In this document: piece by piece, positions 54,421 to 64,000 of the stretch
Position numbering within the stretch: position 1 is the stretch's first letter
How the letters are laid out: each line of letters begins with the position of its first letter
Origin: Paraspadella gotoi
Taxonomy: Eukaryota; Chaetognatha
Reading direction: 5' to 3'
DNA: 64,000 bases
NCBI GenBank assembly: GCA_051294375.1
Contig: CM119264.1
Coordinates: 30,529,047 to 30,593,046 of the forward strand
The notes under the pieces: generated by a model
Told to the model about the DNA's origin: nothing
What the model saw: only the letters and a program-made list of their open reading frames with translations
Databases searched by the model: none
Position numbers and translations under genes: made by a program

Positions 54421-54828
54421 AACTTTCTTTCCCTTTCCCTCTTTTTATGTTTCCGCTTTCTTCAGAACTCGTGCGTTCTGTTTTTTATAATTCCTTTCCT
54501 TTCCTTTCCTCTCTTTTCCTTTCCTCTCCTTTCCTTTCCTCCCTCTCTCTCCTTTCCTCCTTTCTCTCAATGTTTATGGAGTGATTTCAGGTTGCAGTCC
54601 TCTTTTATTTCGGTCTGGGAAAGAAACCCTACTTTGACATTTACAACGCGTTTTAAAACTCGTCCTACGCGTATCTTTTTTAAATGGCCTGTTAAGCTCT
54701 CGTTTGCGGACGACTAACGGACTGTTACCCCCCGGGCTCCGCAAAAATATTTAAGTTGTTAAAATCTAACAAGTCAAAAAAATTCGGCTTTCGTTTTGGC
54801 CAGAGGAGGGGGTGGGAGGTAGGGGGCG

Positions 54829-54871
<43 letters not shown>

Positions 54872-55400
54872 AGAGAGAAGAGAGAGCAGAGAGAGAGCAA
54901 AGAAAAAAATAATAAAGCGAACATATTTTTTAAGCCGAAAAACCCGAAACTATTTGCTTTTATGTTATTGATTTTTTTATGGGCGGGAAAATATTTTGCC
55001 ACAAAAAAAAGAGTTTTTATTTTTTATGATCTTGGCCTGGAAGTCGAAAGAAAAGGAAAAATAAAGAAAAGAAAAGTTATTCTTTAACGATTTTATTTCT
55101 TCCGCAATTCGAACAAGGAGTAATACGAAACCCGCGGTCCCGGGCAAGCCAAGGGCTTCAACGCACGGTTCACACCGCACCCTGGCTTTCAGCAGGCACG
55201 GCTCCACCCACGCGTCTTCCACCCACGGCTACCACCAAATGCTGAACACTTTGTCCTCCTTAACCCTACTTACCAACATTTGAGCATCATCCTTACCCCG
55301 GCCCCCCTTACTCGTCCACGTCTCCTCTCTCTTTCCCTTCGGCTTCGGACCGAAAAAAACTAAGAACCGTGCGAAATCCATAAAAATGTCGTAACTATCT
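54421..55400. other. Inner left arm
   Basis: (CCTTT)n (54,495-54,550), unique block with GCCCGGGG-type landmark near 54,735, (GA)n at 54,831-54,895, AT-rich 54,905-55,080, then a CpG-rich part with CACGG-rich short repeats (55,150-55,235). The innermost paired bases are near 55,200. No gene supported. Confidence 0.5.
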
Positions 55401-55708
55401 TTGATCGAGATCTCCTCTTAAAACCTCTCTCTCTTCCGTCTCTCTCCGTCTCTCATCGTTTTCTCTCTCTTCTCCTCCTCTCTCTCTCTCTCTCTCTTCC
55501 TCTCTCTCTCTCTCTCTCTCTTCAGAAAGCAAAGCTAAACAACGGCGGAAAAAGGCGCTCGTTAAAGCAAAACAAACTGGAGAGGCGCGTAAAAATTTAA
55601 TAAACATTAAATATTTTTATCAAAAAGTGGGGATTTTGAATCTTTTAGCTTTTTCGGTGTACCTAAAATAAATGTTTTCAACGAAAAGTGGAGAGAGAGA
55701 GGAGAGAT

Positions 55709-55776
<68 letters not shown>

Positions 55777-55820
55777 AGAGAGAGAGGAGAGAGAGAGAGA
55801 GAGAGAACGGTCACGACATA
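55401..55820. repeat. Spacer with CT then GA tracts
   Basis: (CT)n at 55,423-55,520, unique AT-rich DNA, then (GA)n at 55,689-55,807, ending at the 25-N gap 55,821-55,845, which lies at the inversion axis. Confidence 0.85.
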
Positions 55821-56088
55821 NNNNNNNNNNNNNNNNNNNNNNNNNCCGTGGGTGAAGCCGTGGTTGCCCGGACCGCGGTTTCGTATTACTTGTTCGAATT
55901 GCGGAAGAAATAAAATCGTTAAAAGAATAACTTTTCTTTTCCTTTTTTTTCCTTTTCTTTTCGACTTTCGGGCCAAATCATAAAAAATAAAAATCTTTTT
56001 TTTTTTGGCAAAAATATTTCCCGCCAAAAAAAAATAACATAAAAGTTTCGGGTTTTTCGGCTTAAAAAATGTTCGCTTTATATTTTTT

Positions 56089-56094
<6 letters not shown>

Positions 56095-56170
<76 letters not shown>

Positions 56171-56540
56171 CCCCTACCCCACCCCCCTTCTGGCCAAAAC
56201 GAAGGCCGAATTTTTTGACTTTAGATTTTAACAACAAATATTTTTTTTTTGCGGAGCCCGGGGTACAGTCGTAGTCGTCCGAAACGAGAGTACAGGCCAT
56301 TTAAAAAGACGCGTAGGACGAGTTTAAAACGCGTGTAAATGTCAAAGTGTTTCTTTCCCAGACGAAATAAAGAGACTGCAATGAAATCACTCCACAACAT
56401 TGAGAGAAAGGAGAAAGGGAGAGAGAGGGAGGAAAGGAAAGGAGAGGAAAGGAAAAGAGAGGAAAGGAAAGGAAAGGAATAAAAAACAGAACGCACGAGT
56501 CGAAAAAGCGAACATAAAAAAAGGAAAGGGAAAAAAGTAA

Positions 56541-56593
<53 letters not shown>

Positions 56594-56743
56594 CAGAGTT
56601 TTCCTCTCGGTTTGGCACGCAGGTGGGAAACAATAAAATCAAATGCGACACTAAAACTCGGAGTCAACAAATTGAGAAACAAATAAAATGTTTTTAGTCC
56701 GAGACTAAAGGTTGATACCGCAACCTAGCGGAAGGAAAAAGTC

Positions 56744-56806
<63 letters not shown>

Positions 56807-56893
56807 AAGAAAGAGAGAGAGAGAGACTAAAGGTGGATACCCCAACCTAGCGGAAGGAAAAAGTAGGATAGAGAGGGAGATATAGAGAGAGAA

Positions 56894-56934
<41 letters not shown>

Positions 56935-57225
56935 AGGAGAAAAAGAGAGAGAGAGTGAGAAAGAAACAGAATTAGAGAGAGAGAAGGAGAAAAAAAAGAG
57001 AGAGAGAGAGAGGGAGGAAGAAAGAGAAATAGAGAGAGAGAAGGAGAAAAAGAGAGAGAGAGAGAAAGAGAGAAAGAGAGAAAAAGGGAGAGAAATAGAG
57101 GAGAAAGAGTGAAGGAGAGAGAGAAAAATGGCGAGAAAGAGAGAGAGAGTGAGAAAGAGGAGAAAGAGATAAGGAGAGAGAGAAAAAGGGAGAGAAAGAG
57201 AGGCGGGGGAGGAAAGAGAAAGATA
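56095..57225. repeat. CT tract, GA tracts and two tandem units
   Basis: (CT)n 56,095-56,168, (GA)n 56,543-56,591, then a long GA-rich region 56,746-57,225 with two clean GATACCGCAACCTAGCGGAAG units (56,712; 56,832, the latter GATACCCCAACC). Confidence 0.9.
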
Positions 57226-58560
57226 GCGAGAACTTAAGACACAAACAGACAGAATTCCAACTTTTTTTTACCTGAGAACCGATGAATTTTTTTTCTTTTC
57301 TGTCGCTTCGAATTGAGTCTGACAACATAATTTGGGATGCGGCCAATCTAAAGCAGACAGCATATGGGCCGGCCAGTCTAAAGCAGACAGCATAAGATGC
57401 GGCCAATTTAAAGCAAACTGCATAATATACTTGTAAAAGTTAGAGGCCTGTTGTAGAACGCTGAGAATACCCTAATTGAAAATGGTTGGTATTGATTGTA
57501 AAAAATGAAATTAAAAAATAAAAAGAACAACCACATGAACACGAATACAAAACAAAATAAAAATAAAACAACTAAAAAAGAAAATAAACAAACAAAAACT
57601 GTTTTATTGTATNNNNNNNNNNNNNNNNNNNNNNNNNNNNNNNNNNNNNNNNNNNNNNNNNNNNNNNNNNNNNNNNNNNNNNNNNNNNNNNNNNNNNNNN
57701 NNNNNNNNNNNNNNNNNNNNNNNNNNNNNNNNNNNNNNNNNNNNNNNNNNNNNNNNNNNNNNNNNNNNNNNNNNNNNNNNNNNNNNNNNNNNNNNNNNNN
57801 NNNNNNNNNNNNNNNNNNNNNNNNNNNNNNNNNNNNNNNNNNNNNNNNNNNNNNNNNNNNNNNNNNNNNNNNNNNNNNNNNNNNNNNNNNNNNNNNNNNN
57901 NNNNNNNNNNNNNNNNNNNNNNNNNNNNNNNNNNNNNNNNNNNNNNNNNNNNNNNNNNNNNNNNNNNNNNNNNNNNNNNNNNNNNNNNNNNNNNNNNNNN
58001 NNNNNNNNNNNNNNNNNNNNNNNNNNNNNNNNNNNNNNNNNNNNNNNNNNNNNNNNNNNNNNNNNNNNNNNNNNNNNNNNNNNNNNNNNNNNNNNNNNNN
58101 NNNNNNNNNNNNNNNNNNNNNNNNNNNNNNNNNNNNNNNNNNNNNNNNNNNNNNNNNNNNNNNNNNNNNNNNNNNNNNNNNNNNNNNNNAAAAAAGAAAA
58201 TAAACAAACAAAAACTGTTTTATTGTATGGAAACAAATGAAACTATGCGTCCATTTGAAATTCATTAATAATTCAATTACGTTTGGATTCCGTTCGTTGA
58301 CAAACGTCATCGGCTATTTCGTGACAAGAGAACGTGTCAGGGGAGCAAGAGTGTCAGGAACGTGGCAATTCATTATCTTCTCGATCGTGATGCGTGTCGG
58401 ATGTCATGTCATGTCATCAATATCGTCATATTTTCTCTTTTCTCAAAATTCCTTACCTGACATCCCAAACAATTCCAACTTAACCTCACCTTTTCCTCAT
58501 CCAAAACTTTTCTTTCTCTAGATTCGCGTTTTATTCATCTTTTATTCTCTAGTTTTTTTT
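57226..58560. other. Unique DNA and 577-N gap
   Basis: AAAGCAGACAGCATA occurs three times (57,347-57,422, with a small tandem of GCGGCCAATCTAAAGCAGACAGCATA type). AT-rich sequence then flanks the gap 57,613-58,189; both gap edges read AAAAAAGAAAATAAACAAAC, a direct repeat, so the gap may be false. Confidence 0.6.
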
Positions 58561-58569
58561 TCTCTTCTT

Positions 58570-58570
<1 letters not shown>

Positions 58571-58624
<54 letters not shown>

Positions 58625-58990
58625 TTCCTTAACCAAACCATGACACCCACATTCTGGCTGAGATAACAAATGTTATCCATAGGATTCTCTCTCTCTCTGT
58701 TTCTCTCTCTGACTCTCTCTCTGTTTTTTTTCTCTTTCTCTCTTTTTCCTGCAACTTTATGTGTTCAGAATAGGATTGAGGAGGAGTAGGATCCGGGCTG
58801 GGATCTGAGTAGAGGTAGCGAGGCATAAGCAAATAGGGACGTTTTTGGGAGGGAGGGGCAACTGGATTAGGATTAGAAGAGAAGAGAGATGGACAAGGAG
58901 AAGAGAAGAGGAAGACTGAGAGAAGAGAGGAGAAGAGAGAGAGAGAGGAGAGAGGAGAAGAGAGAGAGAGAGAGAGAAGGAGGAGAGAGA
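58571..58990. repeat. (CT)n then GA-rich DNA
   Basis: CT tract 58,571-58,621, short CT 58,686-58,745, then GA-rich 58,870-58,995. Confidence 0.85.
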
Positions 58991-59540
58991 GAGAGAATTA
59001 GGAGTTGAGAAGGGGACGCTGCTTTTCGACCTGTAAGAAATGCATTAGAAGATAGGATCCATGGAGGCAGCCGTTTTTTGAGACGGCAAGGGATTAGATG
59101 AGAGAATAGAGAGAGAGACAGGGAGAAGAGAGAGAAAGAACTGAGAGAAGAGAGAGAGGAGAGAGAGAGAGAGAGAGCAGAGAGAGAGAAAGAGGAAGAA
59201 AGAGAGAGAAATTAGGAGTTAGAAGGCGCCTGAATTTCTATTTAAAATATGAGAGGATTAGATCCATGGAGGTCACTTTGAGACGGCAAAGGATTGATAA
59301 GAAGAAGAAGAGACGACAGGAGAGAGAAAGAGAGAAAGACTGAGAGAGAGAGAGAGAGAGGAGAGAGAGACGAGAGAAGAGAGAGAGAGAAGAAGAGAGA
59401 GACAGAGAGAGAGAGAAATTAGGAGTTGAGAAGGCGCGGCTGCTATTTAAAATGATTGAGGAGGGGATTAGATCCATGGAGGCCAGACGATTTTTGAGAC
59501 GCGTAACGGCAAAAGGATTAGATGACGAGAGAGGAGAAGA
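58991..59540. repeat. About 205-bp tandem unit with GGATCCATGGAGG
   Basis: Three direct copies begin near 58,997, 59,213 and 59,414: ATTAGGAGTTGAGAAGG, then TATTTAAAAT, ATTAGATCCATGGAGG, TTTTTGAGACGGCAA and a GA tract. A fourth, inverted copy lies at 59,920-60,030, just after a 25-N gap. Confidence 0.8.
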
Positions 59541-60017
59541 GAGCAGAGAGAGAGAAAGGAGAAGACTGAGAGAGGAGAGAGAGAGAGAGGAGAGAGAGAG
59601 AGAGGGAGGTAAAAGACCTTGAAAATGAAAACGCGTGCCGGGGACGTGAGAGATAGGAATAGAGAGAATTAGGGGAGTGTTCAGAACGGTTGAACAGTCT
59701 CAAGAGGTAAGTGCGAAATCCAGGAAAGCGATAAAGAAAGAGAAAAAGGGAGAAAAAGGGAGAGAAGAGAGAGAGAGAGAAGAAGAGCAGAGAAGAGATG
59801 AGAGAGAGAGAGAGGAGAGAGAGAAGAAATCAAGATAAATATCGTAGTCAGGAGCTGAGGCGCGCGCAAGCAGAACCTNNNNNNNNNNNNNNNNNNNNNN
59901 NNNTGTCTCTCTCTCTCTCTCTCATCTAATCCTTTGCCGTCTCAAAAAACGTGCCTCCATGGATCCTAATCCCTCTCATCATTTTAAATAGAAAGCAGCG
60001 CCTTCTCAACTCCTAAT

Positions 60018-60198
<181 letters not shown>

Positions 60199-60199
60199 G

Positions 60200-60232
60200 T
60201 GGCTCAAAAACTCAAAAACTCAAAAACTCAAA
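60200..60232. repeat. CTCAAAAA octamer/nonamer tandem
   Basis: Four copies of CTCAAAAA(A). Confidence 0.85.
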
Positions 60233-60536
60233 AAATTAAACATTTATTAATTCATAAATCTGAAAAGAAAAATTGAAGTAAAAAAGTATAAAAATATTTA
60301 GTTATATAATATTCAATTTTTTTGCTAATCTTTTACCAAGTTTTTTTTTAGAACCAAACTTATCCTTCAAAATTTCCTCACCCCTCCTTCTCCTCTTCCT
60401 CCTCCTCTTCCTCCTCCTCCTTGCCTCACCTCTTCCCCAGCCCGGGACTCACCCTTCCCAACCCGAACTCAAAAGCAACTGACGCAAGTTGAAAGCTAAG
60501 GCGGCGGAAAAAGACGCATATGGAGACCCGGACTGA

Positions 60537-60655
60537 GGGACAGAGAGACGAAGAGAGAGAGGGACAGAGAGACGAAGAGAGAGAGGGACAGAGAGACAAA
60601 GAGAGAGAGGGACAGAGAGACGAAGAGAGAGAGGGACAGAGAGAGGGACAAGGGG
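60537..60655. repeat. 24-bp tandem GGGACAGAGAGACGAAGAGAGA
   Basis: Four to five copies of a 24-bp unit at the outer end of the right arm. The left arm has only a short TGTCTCTCTGTCCCTC counterpart at 47,888-47,918. Confidence 0.85.
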
Positions 60656-60659
60656 GCTC

Positions 60660-61217
60660 AGACGGACTCTGTTGACGCGAAACCGAAATGAGAACAAATT
60701 GAAACCAGTCGGGGTTTTAAAGAAGCCGAGGAATTACTTTGTATTAAACGAGTAATATAACAGAGCATCGTTGTTTAGAATTGTCATTTCGACGAGACAA
60801 AATATTAAGAATTAACAAATTGAATCATTAATAAATAAGAATTAATTTAATTCTTAAATATTTTTCTGATGGTAAGAAGGTCAGGACGTAAAAAGAAAGA
60901 TAAAAAATAAAATAAGAAAAAATATTTAAGCTTTCTACTTTCTACTTTTTGAGGCTCGTCTTTCAAATATAAAGAATTATAAATCATAATATAAGGGAGA
61001 AGTTCTCTTATATATTTGAAAAATTATAGTATATATTCTATTATACTATTTTATTGATAGGGAAGCCAAGTATCCTGGGAGTTAATAAACTCGACTGTGA
61101 GTCTTGATTGAAACTGCCTATTTTTTTATTAATTGTACCAATTTTATTAAACTTTACGCAAATATATATTAAATTATAATAAACAATTAATAATATATTA
61201 AATAAATTCGAACTCAC
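60660..61217. other. Intronic AT-rich DNA
   Basis: AT-rich sequence with a dispersed repeat at 61,055-61,105 (also 27,780-27,840). No exon. Confidence 0.5.
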
Positions 61218-61665
61218 TGTTGAAAGTAGGCGAAATCTCCTTTCCTTCTCTTCCTTCGCCCCGCAAGTCGCGATCCGCCCTCGTCCCCTTTATCCGTCTG
61301 CTCTTCCGGCAACTTTGTCGGCGCCGGATCCGGGTCTGCGACCGGCGCCGCCGCGCTCCCTTCTTGACGCCGCCAAAGTTCATCGTCCCTTTCGTCGCCG
61401 AGATGACGTAGATCCGAGGGAGCGGGCGACGCCACCGCCCCCTCTCTCAGCTGCGAGCGGCGCGTGACGCCGCCTCGATTTTCCGCCGCAGCCGCGTTTA
61501 AAACGCCCGCTTCCGGCGGCGAACCGGCGGCGGCGGCGAAGGAGAAAGGCGGACCGGCTGCTGCTGCTGCGGCGGCGGGATTGGAGACGGATTTCTCTCC
61601 CGATCCTCCGACAGTCACGAAGCCTTGAAATGGGTTCAAAGCGACGAGGAAGCAGGTCAGCGTCA
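61218..61665 (-). CDS. Ig-superfamily gene, upstream Ala/Gly-rich exon (possible signal peptide)
   Basis: The minus strand has a strong pyrimidine tract and CCATCAAG acceptor (61,666), 448 bp open, and a GTGAGT donor (61,212-61,217). It starts in phase 1 with TG; if the previous exon ends in A, translation begins MTLTCFLVALNPFQGFVTVG, which has a signal-peptide-like hydrophobic core. Then follow SGEKSVSNP, alanine-rich segments, and a charged C-terminal part ending RRKRRKGDFAYFQ. The exon ends in phase 2, matching the exon at 39,674. It lies in a CpG-rich island. No folded domain is visible. The link to the Ig exons is inferred from strand, order and phase only. Confidence 0.55.
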
Positions 61666-61669
61666 CTTG

Positions 61670-62019
61670 ATGGAGGAAGAGGGAGAAGGGGAGGAAGAGG
61701 AAGCGGGGGAGGGGGAGGGAGAGGGGAGGGAGGGAGAAGATGGGAGAGGGAGAGGGAGAGGAGAGAGAAGGGAAAGAGAGAGGCGAAACGAAATCCGGTA
61801 ACATGACGGAAAAAGGACGATACGTTGTCGTCGTTGTTATCTTCGTCGTCGTCTTCTTCGTTTTCGCCGTTGTCTTCTTCGCCGTTGTCTTCGTCGTTGT
61901 TGTTGTCTTCGTCGTAGATCCCTCTTTTTATCAAATCCCAAATTCCAATTCGTCTTTTGTCATCGTTTTACGAATTCAATTTTCTTTCTTTTTTTAGTCG
62001 TCAACTTTTTTTCTTTCTT
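61670..62019. repeat. Purine-rich tract and (GTC/GTT)n
   Basis: GGGAGA-type degenerate repeats (61,670-61,790), then GTCGTCGTTGTTATC-type trinucleotides (61,820-61,915). The aspartate/asparagine-rich minus frame is a repeat artefact. Gap 62,020-62,306 follows. Confidence 0.8.
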
Positions 62020-62427
62020 NNNNNNNNNNNNNNNNNNNNNNNNNNNNNNNNNNNNNNNNNNNNNNNNNNNNNNNNNNNNNNNNNNNNNNNNNNNNNNNNN
62101 NNNNNNNNNNNNNNNNNNNNNNNNNNNNNNNNNNNNNNNNNNNNNNNNNNNNNNNNNNNNNNNNNNNNNNNNNNNNNNNNNNNNNNNNNNNNNNNNNNNN
62201 NNNNNNNNNNNNNNNNNNNNNNNNNNNNNNNNNNNNNNNNNNNNNNNNNNNNNNNNNNNNNNNNNNNNNNNNNNNNNNNNNNNNNNNNNNNNNNNNNNNN
62301 NNNNNNAGGAATTATTATTGTTTTTTCTTACAACGAAAATAAATCAAATAATTTAAAATTGATGTCATAACGTCTGCCGTTACGGCAATATCATTGTTAA
62401 TGTTTTGTTTTATTGTTTAATATTGTT

Positions 62428-63242
62428 NNNNNNNNNNNNNNNNNNNNNNNNNNNNNNNNNNNNNNNNNNNNNNNNNNNNNNNNNNNNNNNNNNNNNNNNN
62501 NNNNNNNNNNNNNNNNNNNNNNNNNNNNNNNNNNNNNNNNNNNNNNNNNNNNNNNNNNNNNNNNNNNNNNNNNNNNNNNNNNNNNNNNNNNNNNNNNNNN
62601 NNNNNNNNNNNNNNNNNNNNNNNNNNNNNNNNNNNNNNNNNNNNNNNNNNNNNNNNNNNNNNNNNNNNNNNNNNNNNNNNNNNNNNNNNNNNNNNNNNNN
62701 NNNNNNNNNNNNNNNNNNNNNNNNNNNNNNNNNNNNNNNNNNNNNNNNNNNNNNNNNNNNNNNNNNNNNNNNNNNNNNNNNNNNNNNNNNNNNNNNNNNN
62801 NNNNNNNNNNNNNNNNNNNNNNNNNNNNNNNNNNNNNNNNNNNNNNNNNNNNNNNNNNNNNNNNNNNNNNNNNNNNNNNNNNNNNNNNNNNNNNNNNNNN
62901 NNNNNNNNNNNNNNNNNNNNNNNNNNNNNNNNNNNNNNNNNNNNNNNNNNNNNNNNNNNNNNNNNNNNNNNNNNNNNNNNNNNNNNNNNNNNNNNNNNNN
63001 NNNNNNNNNNNNNNNNNNNNNNNNNNNNNNNNNNNNNNNNNNNNNNNNNNNNNNNNNNNNNNNNNNNNNNNNNNNNNNNNNNNNNNNNNNNNNNNNNNNN
63101 NNNNNNNNNNNNNNNNNNNNNNNNNNNNNNNNNNNNNNNNNNNNNNNNNNNNNNNNNNNNNNNNNNNNNNNNNNNNNNNNNNNNNNNNNNNNNNNNNNNN
63201 NNNNNNNNNNNNNNNNNNNNNNNNNNNNNNNNNNNNNNNNNN
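62428..63242. other. 815-N assembly gap
   Basis: Largest gap in the window. Any first exon of the Ig gene could lie here. Confidence 0.95.
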
Positions 63243-63418
63243 CTTCTCTTCTCTTCTTCCTCGAGGTGAGTTCAAAATGTCGACGGGTGGAGATTGGAGT
63301 GAGTCTCTCTTTCCACTCTGACTCCTCTCGGTCCTCCTGATCGACCTCGTGGGGTAAGGTTATCCTAATCACGCTGGGTTGGGTCTTGGGTGGCCCGTCG
63401 GCCCGGGGCGTCTCTCTC
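63243..63418. other. Short unique block between gaps
   Basis: Open on the minus strand for about 58 codons (TPRADGPPKTQPSVIRITLP...), and on the plus strand a CTCGAG/GTGAGT donor-like site at 63,262. Neither is convincing. A 10-N gap follows (63,419-63,428). Confidence 0.3.
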
Positions 63419-63465
63419 NNNNNNNNNNTCTCTCTCATATTTTCTCACTGTTCACATCATCACAG

Positions 63466-63648
63466 ATGAATGAAACCCGGAAACAGAGGAAAGGATTAAG
63501 GAAGAGGATTCCGGAAGAGGAAGAAGATTCTGGAATGATTTCGAACGGGATTTTGGAAGCCAAATCCAGAAAAGGAACAATAGTTTCCGGAAGAGGAAAA
63601 GAGGAAGGTGGTAGGAAAGTGATAATCAATAACACGCTTTTTGTGTAG
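63466..63648 (+). CDS. Possible terminal exon, basic/acidic short protein tail
   Basis: A good acceptor (TATTTTCTCACTGTTCACATCATCACAG, ending 63,465) is followed by an open frame MNETRKQRKGLRKRIPEEEE to a TAG at 63,646-63,648. Lysine/arginine/glutamate-rich, no recognised domain. No canonical AATAAA is seen in the next 150 bases. It may be the last exon of a plus-strand gene or chance. Confidence 0.3.
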   Translation: MNETRKQRKGLRKRIPEEEEDSGMISNGILEAKSRKGTIVSGRGKEEGGRKVIINNTLFV

Positions 63649-63784
63649 ATGTTTTATACGGCATGTTTTTAAAATTATAAGATTGTTTTAGTACAAAATT
63701 CAAGGATTAGTGATGTTTATTGCACATATATTTTACTCTTGTAAATATAGATACATGATTATACGGAAATGAACCGCATAAAAA

Positions 63785-63905
63785 AATCATAGCGGCGCAA
63801 CAATTTGAACTAGTTTCTCTTACTCGCGGAGCAATTCTGTAAGTCACTTTTTGGTCGGTCTGTCCATCGGACTGTCCCACTTACGTTAAAATTGCTCATA
63901 GCTCC
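63785..63905. mobile_element. Third copy of CGGTCGGT-type repeat
   Basis: GCGGCGCAACA...ACTCGCGGAGCAATTCTGTAAGTCACTTTTTGGTCGG, then CTGTCCCACTTACGTTAAAA and TGCTCATA. It aligns with the left end of the element at 28,837-28,950 in the same orientation. Confidence 0.6.
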
Positions 63906-64000
63906 CCTAGGAAAAAAAACCTCAAATCTAAGTGACTACCAGCGCCGCCTTCAGGAAATCACAAAACTATAAAGAATAAAAGACAGAATTCCGATGCAGT

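Larger units (their letters stand above)
47878..55210 (+). repeat. Left arm of second large inverted duplication
   Basis: Matches 55,846-60,560 in reverse. Anchors: CATATGCGTCTTTTTCCGCCG (47,932) with CGGCGGAAAAAGACGCATATG (60,500); the CTTTGGAGG... CCATGGAGG block (48,480) with 59,930; GTTTATTTGTTTAC..AAAACAG (49,578) with 58,200; CAGACAGCATA-type sequence near 49,880-49,900 with 57,340-57,420; GCCCGGGGTACAG-like (54,735) with 56,255. The left arm is longer because it has more minisatellite copies and about 2.3 kb (51,370-53,735) with no partner. Confidence 0.85.

Noticed and set aside
62405-63340. Long frames on both strands
   Set aside because: Almost entirely inside the 815-N gap.

Overview
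This window is eukaryotic, from an animal genome. It has introns with GT..AG borders, immunoglobulin-superfamily exons with phase-1 introns, a non-LTR retrotransposon, LTR-type and foldback elements, and very dense (GA)n/(CT)n microsatellites. I see no bacterial operons, CRISPR array or rRNA. The species is not determinable; the repeat style suggests an invertebrate. Nearly all long open frames are artefacts of GA/CT repeats (poly-RE, poly-LS) or run through N gaps, so I do not call them genes.

Layout. (1) 1-16,560 is one giant inverted repeat: a left arm of about 8.0 kb, a GA-rich loop at 8,020-8,108, and a right arm of about 8.45 kb. Each arm carries a degenerate LINE (5,402-7,591 forward; 8,565-10,770 reverse), a CpG-rich block with RFX-, ETS- and YY1-like motifs, several minisatellites and a GC-rich 10-mer repeat at its outer end. 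The arms differ mainly by small indels. (2) 16,560-27,500 is intergenic or intronic: CT/GA tracts, a GCGGCGCTGC repeat, a 14-bp minisatellite, a polyglycine-coding fragment, a hammerhead-like motif and several N gaps. (3) 27,530-61,665 holds a minus-strand immunoglobulin-superfamily gene. Five exon pieces are visible (61,218-61,665; 39,462-39,674; 38,455-38,634; 35,912-36,019; 27,530-27,659). Intron phases agree at every testable junction, and two Ig domains emerge. (4) Its 21.5-kb intron contains a foldback MITE (39,752-40,120), an LTR/PBS-like segment with 47 nt antisense to tRNA-Lys (40,547-40,593), a decayed minus-strand element with a gag-like reading frame between 0.4-kb direct repeats (41.5-47.9 kb), and a second large inverted duplication (47,878-60,560). 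(5) 61,700-64,000 is mostly N gaps, with one possible plus-strand terminal exon and a dispersed CGGTCGGT-type repeat.

Assembly quality matters here. There are 25 N gaps; four are exactly 25 N, and three of those four sit at or beside points where sequence flips orientation. Together with indel-rich arms, this suggests that some inverted repeats come from long-read gap filling or unsplit hairpin reads rather than biology. The strongest biological content is the split Ig gene and the mobile-element remains; the palindromes need raw-read verification first.
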